Assembly (NCBI GenBank): GCA_013399305.1
Contig: VXAI01000039.1
Span: forward strand, 2,027,804-2,091,803
DNA from: Rostratula benghalensis
Taxonomy: Eukaryota; Chordata; Aves; Charadriiformes; Rostratulidae
DNA: 64,000 nucleotides
Direction of reading: 5' to 3'
Position numbers and translations under genes: made by a program
Part shown: piece after piece, positions 46,701 through 60,100 of the stretch
Numbering within the stretch: position 1 is the first letter of the stretch
Layout of the letters: every line of letters starts with the position of its first letter
The notes under the pieces: model-generated
Seen by the model: only the letters and a program-made list of their open reading frames with translations
Database searches by the model: none
Told to the model about the DNA's origin: nothing

Positions 46701-49700
46701 AATCTTGAAATGCTATGAAAAATGCCAGTTATTTATGTAAAATATGTGGTCTTGTAAAATCAAGACCAGTGCAGAAAATCATTAGGTTTGTGTTTATTGT
46801 CTTGAAACTGTACAAGGCTGAGAATTTTACAGAAATTAAAAATCAACTCATGTTTTGTCAAGAAAGGCTGGTGGGGTGGATTTGATGCAGCTGCAAGTTG
46901 CACCTGTGACAGTGAAGCAGCTCAAAGCTGCTCCGTGTTTCTGTTGCTGGCAGCTGGAGCTCAGACCTCTGGAGGAGGAGGAAACTTCATCCCAGAGATC
47001 CCTGAGGTTTCAAGGTGCCAAATCTTCTGGCTCTGAAGCATGTGCCTGGGCTGTGAGAAACCAGTGGACTGCAGCAAGAAGCTGTCAGTGGGGACCATTT
47101 CCCACACGTGCTTGCTTCTTGAGCTGTGAGCATGACGGCCATCATCCCTCTTCCAGGGCAAGCATCCCCACGCGTCAGTGCTAACTGGATAATGCTAACA
47201 ATCCCCAAAATAATATTTTGTCAGCTGCTTTCTGTTCCTTGACTCCGTTAGGAGTACGATGCTGGCTAACCACGTTTAACAGCACAGGGTAGATAATGAA
47301 ATTGTTGGGCCCAGCGCTGATAGGACTGAAGAAACCACCCCAGATGGGACTTCCTCACCATAGACCATCAGACAGAACCACCAAACCCACCTACACTCAA
47401 CGTCTGTTAATTTTCCATTCATCAGGCTTGAGGTTGGCACGTATCATGGAAAAGCCTCATGAAAATACCAACTGAAGTTCAATGTGGTGGTTCCCAGCAG
47501 CATGGTAGTCCACAGGTATCAAGCCCGACATTTGAAGTACTTGTGAAAGTTGGTCTGGTATGTTTTCCTCCTTCTGTTCAGCTTCCCAGTCTGCTATTAA
47601 TGTTTGTCCATTTCAGGGCAACCCGATTTGTTCCCTGGTAAAAGGGATGGGTTGCTAAACTGGGGCAAAGGATCCCTCTGCACCTGCGGGATGCCCTCTG
47701 TGACTCAGGAAGCTCTCTAATGATTTTGCAGATAAGATGGAAACTATCAGATGAAAGGCTCTTTGCCTTTTCCAGAACAGCTGCTTCACCAGCGCAAGCG
47801 TGCGTTTGTGCATGGCCCGAGCCAGAGCCCGAGCACCAAGGGCACTATTTGCACGGCCTCTGTGAATACCAGCTCTGTTCCAGCCTGCAGGGGTTTAAGG
47901 AAGAGCGCTGCAATCACGATGACATCAGGCAGCTAACACCGACTTGGGGCTCGGTGAACTCTGAACGTGCCCACTCCTTGCAGGTGAATCCGGAGCCTTT
48001 CGAAAGGACTTTCCTCAGCCGCTGCGCTTGCTCTTTTGCATCATTAAACCTCAGCGTATGCGGCGCTGCCCAGATACAGCCAAGGACACAAGGCTTGAGC
48101 TTAGAGAGAAGTGTCTCAGCAGCTTTCAGTGTGGTGGGCTGGGAAATCTTGAAAACACTGATATTTTCCTAATATCCTTTTTTAAAAAAAATATCAGGGA
48201 GCGTGTGCCCGGGAAGGGGCACCGGGCGGTGGCTGCTCTCCACATCTCACTCCTATGGGAGCTGGAAATGTGGCACCTGAAGCTGGTTCCCTGAGGTGAC
48301 CCTCACTCTCTTGAAAGCTTTAGAGATGAGGAGGTGGGTGAAGGGGCTAAAGTCTTCGAGTCATAGCTATAAATGGAAGAGAGATTTTGAGATGTTCTTC
48401 GGTGAAGTGACTGAAAAGCAAAAGCGTCTGGAAATGTTCTGAGCACAGAGGAAACAAGTTGTTTGTTATTCTGCAGTGCTCTCAAGCCTGTTTTATGCAC
48501 AAATATGGCCAAAAATGATTTTTGAAGAGCTACATAATGATGGGGCAGGACAAAGAAACATCTCTTGGTTGGTCGCCCTGCTTGCCGGAGTAGGGAAAAG
48601 GAATCCTGAGGGCCTCATGCCAGGGAGGGGATGCTGTGGGGAGAGGATGCTCCTGGGGGGACCATAGGCAGCTAGAGGTTAAGCACAGCTCATGTAGCCC
48701 TGTATCACCATAATACAGCCAAAGGAGCCTGCTCTTACTCCTTCACTGATGCTAGAATTTCACCCGTAGCTGCTGTGCTGGCTGTTAGTGCCACTGGGCA
48801 TTGGTGTGCTGGCAGTGACCAGGCTGGGGCCACCGATCCACCATGGGTAGGACACAGCATAGTTCCTGCCTCCACTTTCCTCAGAGGGGAATGTGGTGGG
48901 GGTGTCGGATTCCCCCTGAAAACTCAGCCTCTGTGTCCCCAAATCAGTGTGAGCTGGGTGTGGGCCCTTTGTTTTCATGAATGGGAAAGCTCAGCATGCC
49001 CCAATATATATATTTTTTTTTCCTCCCCCGTCTTTTATCAGTTTATTTGTCATAATAGGATTATGTTAATGTTCCTCTTGGCCTGATCCCAGGGGTGCCT
49101 TGTATCCGCTAGGAACAACCAACAGCCACAGCCAAGTCTTGTTTCAGGACAGGTATCTGGGGCTGTGCGAATCGCACGCCCTAAAATTAACTGTGTGACT
49201 ACAAGACTCTTCATTGTCGGTGTGATGTCTTCATCGCTGTGACTTCAGCAGAGTCCAGCGCCTGAACTGAGAGCTTGCTTTCGGTATGCACCTCAGTTTA
49301 ATTAATGAGCCTGAAATGTACCATGAAGCATCCAAAATCTGAATTAGAGGTTTACACAAAGCACTTTACAAGGCATTTTGGATGAAGAAAATGTGCTCTC
49401 TGGATATGGTATGTAATAGAAAATATTCTAAAGACTCCCTCTTTTCTTTAGAGTGTTTTGTATCATCTGCTGCACACAGAGCTGTGCTGCTTCTTTGGCA
49501 ACCTTTGGTATTCAGAAGTAGGATGCTGATACCTTCCAGTGAGGAATCTGGCTCTACTGCCATGTGTTGAAAACGAAGCTTTGCTATATGTTTATTTATT
49601 TATTTTAAAGAAAGAAAGAGGGAGGAACCTGGGGGGTAAGAGCATGGGGTGTGAGATGAGCGAGACAAGCAGAGCCAAAGGCATTGGTGGGTAGTGACCA

Positions 49701-50059
49701 AGAGGTGTGAAATGTCAGCAGGTAGGAGCAGGTGCCCAGCATGATTCCTTGCAGAAGAAGCTGCTCCAGGAGCGGTCGGGTTGAGGCACGCACCACGTAA
49801 GCGGTGAGCTGTTTGTCATTACTCAGGGGAGCAAGACAAATGAGAAATCAATTGAACATCAAACCATTGTTGCTGATTGCCTATGTTGAAAATAAATGAT
49901 TCATCGAGTGCTTTAATTGATTCATATACATGGCAAGGAGTTCCAGTCTTGATTTACAGACCTCTCCACCAGTCAGGCAGGAAAGTCTTGCTCCCACTCT
50001 ATTTGTGCAACAAACATCCTTTACTGTTGGCATGGATTAAACCAACCCACTTATAAACC

Positions 50060-50089
50060 TTTTTTTTTTTTTTTTTTCTCTCTCTCTCT
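50060..50089 (+). repeat. poly-T followed by (TC)n
   Basis: About 18 T followed by six or so TC units. A (CTCA)-type run follows near 50115-50128 and a second T17 at 50151-50167. Confidence 0.9.
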
Positions 50090-50150
50090 GATTGTTTACT
50101 TTGCCTTTAAGTGGTTGGTAACTCCACTCACTCACTCACTTACATGGTGC

Positions 50151-50167
50151 TTTTTTTTTTTTTTTTT
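50151..50167 (+). repeat. poly-T tract
   Basis: Seventeen T, 75 bases after a similar T run. The pair could be remnants of reverse-strand retroposed tails, but no element body was recognised. Confidence 0.9.
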
Positions 50168-52564
50168 GTTAATGTGGATTTCATAGCAGGGGAGCCCGGA
50201 AGGGATGGGGATTGCTGAGTGCAAAGCGCTGGGCTCTGTGCCCAGTAGGGAAAGCAGATGACCCCATCTTCGGAGAGCTGCAGTCTACAGCGTTCCATGG
50301 ATTTACAGTGTCCAATCAGTGGGAAAGGGGATGTCTGGAGACGTAAAAGCCTTTTGTAATCCTCATGCAATGTACTGCGGAGCACTTTGTGTCTTGAAAT
50401 CTGTATGCCCTCTGTAGATGTAAGCAGTTGCTCGCAGGGGTTGAAGGAGACTGTGCCTCCTCCCTGACACTGTGTCTCTGTTTACCCACCAGCCCGAGGA
50501 GAAGGAGGTGTTGGAGCTCTGCCTCTGCCATTCCACAGCAGTTCGATAGAGTCGTCAAAACAGAAGGGAAACATGGGGGTGTTTGCTGTAGGTGAGGGGA
50601 AGGGATGGGGAGGGAGGTGCATCCCGGCTTGCGCAACCGGTGGGTGGTACGGCAGTGGGGAAAGGTGTGAGGAGAGCTGCAAGAACAGGGAGGTCCCCCC
50701 CGGCTGATTCGAGAGGGCTGGGCTCCAGCAGGGCTGGCCATGGGGAACACAAGTGGAAAAAGGAGGGAAAAAGAAAGGTGACAGTTTCTGAGGCGGCTCA
50801 GGCAGAGGCAGCCTCTCGCTAGCCCTGTGTGCCCCCCAAGCTGTGCAAAGGGGAAATGGCCTGCCGGCCCCTTTGCCACCTGAGCCATATGGTGGCTGCT
50901 GTTGCTGTTGGGTTGCACGGTTTTGCTGAGAGTTCTCCACGTGTCCTGAGGCCAGGCTGCAGGGAAGCAGTGTGAGTTATCTGGGGAAAGCCTTCTCCAG
51001 CGGAAAATATCATAATGCTGCCAAGCTCCTTGATCTGCCAGCAGCCACAAAAGAGATGGTGACCAGCAAACTGGGGCTGAAACAGCAAACGAAAGACCCA
51101 CCACCAACAAAACAACAGCAATTCAATTTCTGGCAGTTATTTGCCACCAAGTAGAAGAGTTGTAACTCAGTTGCCCAGGGGATGATGAAGGATGGAGCAT
51201 GACTAGCTTTTAACTTGATAGAGGCCACAGGTGCTGCTACAGGATGAACTGGACAGCAGAATTTATCTGGCTAGGAAGTAATGCTTTCCACCAGCTTGTT
51301 TTTCAGCTGGATCATTTTTTTTCACCCAGCTCTTTGCACCAGTGCTGGGGCTGGTGGGGCGGGGGAGGGGAGCAGCAGGAACTGCTTTTTTTCTGTAACA
51401 GTTCTGCTTCATGCCACCACTGCAGGGGCTTTGGCTGGCAGTAACTCCACCAGCCTGGTGTAAGGGGCCTCCTGTCCCTGTACACACAGGACGCCTTTGT
51501 GATTTGCTCAACCAGCTTGGCATGGTCTGTTTGGCAGTGAAACAGCTCACAGGGCCGCCGCATACATTTGTATTTTTTGGATGATACATTTTTGTATTGC
51601 GCTGGAAAGAGTTCACATCCCGCGTCAATCTGCTCATCTCGCATCCAGGAGGGAGACATCACAAATGAGAGGAATAACCCAGAGGACAGTTCCTGCACCC
51701 GAGCTGTCTCCAGCACTTGTGATGCTGAACAATCCCAGTGCCCGACAGCGTAGCACAAGCAGGTTATCTGCATTTCTGCTTCCCTAAGGAAACCCTGGGT
51801 TTTGCACCAAAAGGCAAAAGAGAGCCTGTACAGGTTGGGTCTGAGTCCTTTGCCCCCATCCAGAGGAGCTGTGGAGGGAGGCGCTGGTTGGATGGCCCCT
51901 GTGCTCTACCTCCCAGGAGCCAAAGCAAGAGTGAGCTCTGTTGAAGCTGGGTCTAGTTGTTCCTCTCTTTGGTGTGCAAATTTCCTTGCTCAGCAATGTT
52001 TCAGCGAAGACAGCATGGATTTGGTATAGCAAGGGTGGGCAGGGTTAAAGACTGGGAACTTTAACTTCAAAATAGGGGTATTTGGGGCGCAAGGAGCTTG
52101 AGAGTTCAGAAAAAGCAATCTGTGGTGAAAGGAAGGAGAAGAAAGAGATGCTGAGGATGGTGATGGGCATATGGATATTGTGATCATGTAGCCATGGTCA
52201 GGGACCAAAACCTGGAAGGATGCTGGAGTGCTTGTGCTGCTTGTTATTTCTTTTCTTGTTTCTAGTTAAAAGACAACGACGTAAATCTGGGGAGGATTTG
52301 GCATTCCCCATCTGAAGGACATAGGTTAGCAGGCAAGTGCCTCTGTAGCATTGCTTTAGTGCTGGTTCTGCAAAGAGGTTGCAGGAACTCATTATTCATG
52401 ATTTTATCTTGCTACCTGAAATACATAAATAGCCTAAAGGTCCCTCTGATGGACTTACTCCAGTTCTTTGATGTGCCAAAGATAATTTCTGTGCATACTC
52501 CCTCAACCTGTCCCCACTCCCTACCTAAGGTTTAATGTTTCTACTTGTTATGTTTACCTGTCTG

Positions 52565-52675
52565 TACTAGACTGTAAGCTCTCCAAGGCAAGGACCTTGC
52601 CATCTTTCATGCCGAAGTACCTTGAAGGAGTTGTAACATCAAGAGCTATAAAATGTGATAGAAATTATCAAAGCA
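52565..52675 (+). mobile_element. L2/MIR-like 3'-tail fragment
   Basis: TAGACTGTAAGCTCTCCAAG followed by GCAAGGACCTTGCC is the hallmark word of L2/MIR and related CORE-SINE tails. The later part, which looks like a diverged AATAAATG-type end, is weaker. It is a very old fragment identified by eye only. Confidence 0.5.
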
Positions 52676-55600
52676 ACATCAACTAACACAGCACAGCTCT
52701 TTGGCCTCTTCTGTGGCAGACGAGCCTTCCACAGGGCTGCTGGCTGCTCCTGACACCAGCTTGGCACAATCTGTGCAGGAGCACTCATGAGAGCACACAG
52801 TGGCTGTAACGATGAGTGGGGTGACAGAGCCTGTGCCCACCTGTAGCCAGGCTCCTTATCAGGTGCCAGCAGCAGCAAGGCTTTTTAGAAAGCCTCCACC
52901 TGAGAAAAATCACTTTTCCAGTGGCAGGGCCCCATGTCCCTGTTGGTTTAAAAACTCAGGATTATACCCCAGAATTTTTAATAACTCAAAAGCTTCAGGG
53001 CACTCTGGATTTAAGTCCTTTCGTGTGCAAGTGTAAGAGAGGGAGCAAATGGACTAGTCCCTGCCTATAGGAGCTAATGTGAGAAATAGGCAGAGCCAAG
53101 CAACCTGTGCTCCCCTACCCCAGCTCCCACACAGCTCCAGCGCATCCCCACGGCCCACAGGGCACTTGTAGCCAGGTCTCTTTCACCTTCCCTCCTTTAG
53201 AGCTGGATCCTTTGTGCAGCCTGGGATGTGTCAGGGAAAGACCTTGTTTTTATAACCTCCTGTTATGGCTGGAGGTGATGCCGCTGTGGTGACAGCTGGG
53301 GAGCAGGCTTTGATCTGGTGCATGGATGCCTCCTCTGGGAATTCAGGCCTCTGAGACTTATTTGCCCTGGGCAATAGTCAGGAGGATTTCCCCTAAGTAA
53401 AGAGCCATCAAATCTTATCAGCTGCCTTGCTATTCCTGTATCACCGCCCCTTGAAGACAGCATCTGCCATGGAGAGGTCAGGCAAAGAAATCTCTGGAGC
53501 CCAGTATGCAGCCCAAAGCAACTCAGACCTTGGAGTGGGGGGGACAGGATGGGATGGATGGACATCCTGGGATTGGCCCAGTCCTGTGACACCCCCCCAG
53601 AAGCTTGGGGACTAGCAGCCATCAGGCCAAGAACCCAGCCGCCAGCCTAACTCCCTGCCAAGCATGGGGCCTCTCTCCTCCCTTTGGTTTGTGGTACACA
53701 CGGCCAGGGTGCCATCAGCAGGGTCTAACCACACACCTTGGAAAAAACCCACGCAGAGTCCACCAAACCTGGGCAAGGGGGCAAGCTGGGCTGTTGCTGC
53801 ATGTGGGCAAGCGTTCAGTCCGGCAAATGGTCCCCAGCACCCACTGGTAACAACCTGAGGCCAGGCTGTGCTGCTGTGCTGCAATGTAAGCAGGGCTTGC
53901 TTTTGGATTTTGCAGCTCTCATCACTGCAGCATCCCAGAAATCAGATTAAAGGGGGCTGGTGGGGCAGTGTGGTCAGGATTTCAGATGGGAAATTGGGAC
54001 ATCCAAGTTCTGCTTCTGGCTTTACTGCACACCCTCACTTTGCCTGCCTGTAAAACTGCTCTTAATGCCTTCATTGTCTTTCATACCACTTTGGTTTCTG
54101 AAAGGTTGGCCATGACATTTGGAGGTAAGTTAAGCTGAGCCGTAGTGCACATACAGGTTGCTTTTCTTCTTCAGTGAAGCTATTTCCTAAGACAGGGGAG
54201 TAGGATGCAGTTAAAGGCCCCATAAACTGCTTCATGCAAGGACTGCAAACCCTCTGCCCAGCCAGACTGCCTTGCTCAACGCTGGCTCTCCATCAGCCCT
54301 AAGAAGCGCCTACAGTTTCGGTCGTTTCTTTTGCTCATCTACTCCTCCAGACTGCTCAAGGCTTTTCCATATTTCTTTCAAACAGAGCTATTATTTCACA
54401 GACCCGGGCCTGCTGTTCACTGATGAATTGGATGCTGTTCATTGCGGCTTGAAATACTATTTTGCTACTCTTAATGCTTCCCATTCATTTTCTGCGGTGA
54501 TCGGCTTCATAACAGCAGATATGCAGCTTTCATTGATACTTGATGCAGCAGCAATACCCTCAGTACCCTCAGTACCCTCAGCAAAGGCTTTTTTGTACAT
54601 AGGGCTCCAAACCTTTCAACCGCGCTATCGTGGAAAGCCATAATGTCCCTTTTCTGCAATGCCCCGAGCCACCTGCAGCCCCTGAAAGAGCACATTGTTT
54701 CCCCAATTAAAGAGACAACACGGGCAGTGTCTGCACTGGTTCCAAGGGAGGGCTCTGGGTAATCTCTTTTTGCCCTGCCCCCATCCTTCATCTCCCCTCC
54801 CCATCCTGCTTGAGGCTGAATTTCAGCCCTACGGCTGTTTAAAACTAAATGGGAGGATATTTGCAGGGTGGGTTATTCTAGCTGCTAAATGAGCCTCCTG
54901 ATGTTATGCTGCCAGGTGGGGCCAGCTCTCCTGGAGTGACAATCCAGCTAGGAGTGATTCCTGTGTGCTGGGGTTTTACAAAAACAGCTGCAGTTTTCTT
55001 CTACTTGCTATCTCCGGAAAACCATATGCCTCTAAGTGACCAGTGGGAGTGGGGGTGTTTTTTCTTCTTCCTTTTCTTTTTTATTTTCCAAAAAAAGCAC
55101 TTGTGTGGGGAGAAGATGCTGCACTATTGCTCAGAGAAAAGGCGTCTGACAGCTTAGCACTGCTCAGAGACAAGAAAATTACTTTGTCTAGTGAATATTC
55201 TAAAGAGATGAAATAACAGGGCACGATCAAAATCCTCTGTTTAAAAGAAGAGCTGTCTCACTCCTGCTAAGCCAACAATTCCATTGCTTCGCTCATCTTT
55301 TGCAGAATAACCTTGGAGAAGGAACGGTGGAAATGTCTGTAAATGCTTTTTGCTAAAGAAAAGGAAGATCCAGGCTGTAATCCTTGTTGGCAACCAGAGG
55401 AAAAATCTCTGCCCCGACAGATAAGTGGTGATTTAGTATGGGCACATCCTTGCTGGCACTTGCCTGCTTCATCTACTGGAAAAAGGAGTTGTCACCCCCA
55501 GCTCAGTGCTGTCAAGCGCCACCCAGCAGCAAGGCGGCTGCCATTTGGCGTGGTGCGATACCAACCCTCGCTTGTTTTCAATAAACAGAGCTATGTTTTC

Positions 55601-56779
55601 AAGGGAATGGCAAGGTTGTTTAAGAAAAACAGAGCACTTAAAAAGACGGATTATACGCTGAGCTAAAAAAGAGTCAGAGATGGCAAAGATAATCTCCCAG
55701 CTGGCACGTTGCAGTCCCCCCCGGGTTTCATGGCGCCGGGAGAAGTGGCTGGCGGGTTGCTATCCCACAGCCGAGGGATATGGGGAGGTGGACATAGTGC
55801 TTTGAATCACAGCTTCGTCTCTGCCCCACATTCTGTCTTTCCTCCATGTGACTGCCTTAGAGGGAGTGGAAAGTTGGAATCATCCCTGCCTCTCAGGGGC
55901 AAGAGAAAATCACATTACCTGCCCAGCCCTGGTAAATACTCCCCTCCTCCTTTCGAAACCTGTGCCTATGGTTTTGCCCTGCTCTGTTTCAAAGCAACTG
56001 CTGGCACAGAGTGGGAATAGCCCACTGTGCCCCATGGGTGAGGAGCTCTGGAGAAGCAGGGGTCTGGGACATCACCCTATGGGCAGGGCTGCTGCGGGCA
56101 GGCAGGCAGGGCAGCCATCCCCAGGCTCCCACACACAGCTCCTGCTAAAGCCCTGCAAAAAACCACTTGGCACGGGAATCGCTCTCCGGGATTCCCCCCT
56201 TCCTGCTATTCCTCTCCAGGGCTGAGCCACTTGTTTATCTTGTGGGAGAAGTCCGCAGCCCAGGTTAGCTTTGCATATTTGATCCTGTCTGAGGTCATTT
56301 CTCTTCCTATCTGCAATATTTCTATTGCAGGCACCTATAATTGTTACATTGAGGTAATGCTTACAATTGCTCAATGAACATATTATTTCTATTGTGCCCG
56401 TGATCTCAAATGCAAACGTTGTGGCAGTCACCTTTTGTTTGTGGGCTTAGTGACAGAGGCTCCCCATAAACAAGTGCCAGAACAAGCCACGGGTGGCACT
56501 TGAGAACCGATGCCTGCAGAAGCCCTGAGAGCCAGGTGAGGTGCTACCACCACTCCACCGAAGGCAGGGTTAGCACCGAACACCTCCAGGATATCTGCTG
56601 AGGTGACCCAAGTCAGGTTGGTGCACAACCCATGGCAGCAAACTTGATTTTTTGAAAGGATGCAGTACCCAATGCCTTCAGTTCCTACCAAACAACCTCA
56701 AGGTTGTGGGTGTGCGGCGCTCCTGAAATTCAGGCTGTGCTTGAGCGGGAAGGGGCAGACAGAGATGTGATGGGAAAGA
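52676..56779. other. intergenic stretch
   Basis: No gene is supported. It includes repeat-free patches at about 54310-54660 and 56240-56440 that look like candidate conserved elements. A three-copy CAGTACCCT-type word lies near 54556-54581. The 123-codon frame at 54272-54643 has no recognisable domain. Confidence 0.55.
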
Positions 56780-57102
56780 TCAGAGGTGTGTAATGCTACC
56801 TGATGAGATGAGACAAAATCAACTTCAGCCTAGAAGCCTGGGCTACGGCAGAAGTCTACAGAGTGACAAATAGCAGGAGGAATGGCAGCAGTTTCTCGTA
56901 AGACAAGAGTTGAGGCATGTTAAATGAAATCATCAGGAAGATATTTGTTAAGGGACTGAGGAGGAAGTCACTTTTTCACACAACCATAATTAATTGGTGG
57001 AACTCATTGCCATGGGATGCTTCAGGAGCTAAAACTATACATTGGTTCAAAAAGCAATTAGGCAAATTAATGGGACAACTGTCTATGGAAGCCTGTTAGA
57101 GC
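56780..57102 (+). mobile_element. old CR1/L3-like LINE fragment
   Basis: The end of the frame at 56917-57099 reads FHTTIINWWNSLPWDASGAK then TIHWFKKQLGKL. This is the C-terminal reverse-transcriptase tail pattern (W N.LP..V..A.T...FK..LD) of ancient amniote CR1/L3 elements. DNA upstream, including TCTACAGAGTGACAAATAGC, fits the same family. It is more diverged than the copy at 42995 and has no avian CR1 3' repeat. Confidence 0.75.
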
Positions 57103-60100
57103 TGCTGCTGCAGATGCAGTCTGTGGCTCGGGAAGTCCCTGAGCTGCCGAGCACTGCAGCTTGCAGGGTCGCACCATGTTCGCCCTGCTTTTACCCCCAT
57201 AATCTCTGTGGGCCAGAGCAGAACATCTGTAGTGTGTCTCCTCCTCCCTGGGCTCACTGTGCTGGACTGGAGACAGTCCTCTGTAAGGATTTTTCTCAAA
57301 CGTGAAAAATCAAGGGACTTGTAAATATCACAGTGAGATACTGGGAGGGAGGAGAACTTGGGAGCTCTCTTTTCTCTGAGATGCATTGACTTCATGCTTG
57401 CAGTGGTGCTGCCTGACCAAGGGCAAGCCAGGCCACTCGCAAGGTCAACGGTGCAGGTGCTGGCATGGGGTGTGTGGAGCTGTGGGGACAGCAGGACAGA
57501 GAGGTGAGCCAGGATTGTGTTAGCTGCTCTAGCTGCACCCTCAGCCTTGCATCCAGACAGCTGGACACCTTGTCCTTCACACCGATGCGCTCTATTTAAT
57601 TGTGGGATGTGAAAGTACCATTAGATGCAGGTGTAACATCAAGGAATTGTGAGGAAACAGCCCCCACGCATATACAGTTGGGGAGGGGGGGTAGTCTGCA
57701 GGCTGTGATTAAGGCTCAGTGCGTTTACATTTAAATGCTTCAGTACTCAGTCAGTTTAGATAGCTTAATCTTTGAGAATTAGATAGCTTAATCAGACAGA
57801 AATAGAAGCTGCACAAAGAAGGCTCTGTAAAACCCCAGGGCTTTGAGTATGGGAGCCCCAAGCTTGACTTCATTTTTGTTTAATGCAGCAGTTTGCTAGG
57901 CACTTTTTAGACAAGCATAAAGACAAAGTGCCGGAAAGAGATTTCATGTGTGGAGATATGTAAAACAAGACTTGTGATTTGTTTATCATATTAAAGAACA
58001 CAGCCAGAGGTTTAGGATAAAAGAGTATAAAATAAATGGCATGGGAACCCAAATGGCAGTATTTTTTGCCTGGCAAAGAGAGAAGTAGAATGTGGATTGT
58101 GCCAGGTCGCCTCTTCTGCACCTGTGTGGGGTTAAAGTCACACTAGTGTTGGCCCTATTTCTCCCCTACCCAAAGGTCTCATGGTGCTTTGTAAGGAATC
58201 ACAGTTGGGGTGGGCTTTAGAATGTGGCCATCCAGATTCACTGTGCTGCATATGGGTATCCCTCAGGGGTTATAGGCTTGGGATCTTAAGGATGCTGACC
58301 ATCCTGATAAGGGGACAGTCAATGGATGTGGTCTATAGAGAATAAATCCAGAGCGACTCCAAGTCTGTTTATTGCAAACCAAAAATTACCTTTGGAAATT
58401 GGTCTTGGAAAATAACAGAGATGACAGCAGTGCTTGCCTGTGACACAGCATTCCTGGGCTTCCATAGAAATTCATGAGCCCTGGTGTATAATCTGGTTTT
58501 TTACTCCTGATTATCCTGTCTTGATCACTTGGAAAAAACTTGTATTCACCCAGGAAGAATGTACTTGCCTCACTGTGTGCAAGCGTGGGATGACTTACCA
58601 GTGCTCTGGAAGGGCACAGCTTCTCCGTGCAGGGGTGGGCTGTGCATGCCTTACAGGGAAACCCTGTGCAGGCTTGGAGGAGGCCATGCTCAGCCTTTCC
58701 ACGATGGGACAGTAAGTACTTATTTTACAGGACCAAGAGAAGTTGTTGTAAGGAACTACTGGAAGGATCTGCAAGATGCAGGGGCATCTCCTTTGCCCTT
58801 CATTCATCTCTTGGGTTTTTCTGGTTTAAGCTGCCCACCCAGTTAATATACTTCTCCCTTCATTGCTCCCCTTTTCCTCTCTTTTTCCTCTAGTAATGGC
58901 TGAGAGCCACCAGAGAAACACTCACTTCAGGCAGTCTCTTCCTCTTTGTCCTTTATTGCTCGCTCCAAGTGCAATCAGATAGGCTCCCTCTCCTTCCCCT
59001 TTGCCTGTTTTCTGCTTTGAGGGTGGCCCTGGGGTTTGTCTCTGCAAACAAGCCACCCCTGGCAAGGGTGATGGCATCTCCTTAGGATGCAGCACCACAT
59101 CATCATCCCCCTGTCCTCTCCCTGAAGCTGAAGCTGCACTTTGAGGCCTGAAGTGAAGTGAAAATCTCTGCAGTTTCCATCCCCAACCAGATAGCACAAG
59201 GTGGCTGGGAGGGAGAGGCTAATCTATTCAGGTCATTAAGACGTGGGCAGAACTCAGCCTGTCCTAACGATCCCCTTTGAAATCTTATATGTATATAATT
59301 CATCCTGTGCTCTGGTGGATCCTGCCTGAAACTGGTATTGCAATTCTAAGCATCTGCTTTTGTATTCAGTACTTTGAGGTAGTTTACATAAATGGGTGGT
59401 TTTAATTTGTGTTCCCATTGTAACTGCCTTGCAGCTGTGTGGGGCTGGGCCACCTCCACCCAATTTTTGACAGGGACAGAATTATGGAGGGCGTAAGGGG
59501 CTGTGGCTCTCACCCGGAGACCTCCAGGAGGTACTAGCAGACACGGCACATGTTGTGTGGTAGGGGATGGGGCAGCCCCGTGGTGCTGCCTGCCCCGCTT
59601 CCCCCAGCCCTCCCTGCCACGCAGAGGAATCTGTGTCACCCTGGCTGCATGGAGCAGGGCCACAAAGGCAACGACAGTCTGCATCAGCCCATGAGAGACA
59701 CCAAGAGCTGGATGAAACAGCTTTCAAAGAGAACTGGCTGTATTTGCACAAGGGTTTGTTTGGTTTCCTTTATGAGTGATTTTGAAGGATCAAATTGTTC
59801 CCAGAACAGGCTTTCCAGCCTGATCGGATTCCCATTAGCCATGACCTTCCTTGCAAGCGGTTGTTGGCTCCCCTGGCCTGTTCCACATCAGGGTGGAAAT
59901 TGTTTGTGGCAGGGTGTGGGACTTCCTGCACCAGCGTATCGCTCCGTAGCATCTACCACAGCCCCGCTCCCATCTTGATTTGGGGTCTTTGGATGTGGCC
60001 ACAACAGACACCTCGGGAGAGGCAAGGCAGGCCACTGCTAGGCACGAGCAGTTCTGCTGTTGGTCCAGAGGCACCAGCTTTGTTTTGGCAAAGCAAATAC

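Larger units (their letters stand above)
43745..52564. other. intergenic stretch
   Basis: No gene is supported. Contents seen: candidate conserved elements at about 44300-44590 and 49840-49960, a CpG-enriched patch at 45640-46020, and poly-T and (TC)n runs at 50060-50167. The 264-codon minus-strand frame at 50316-51110 shows no recognisable domain. Confidence 0.55.
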
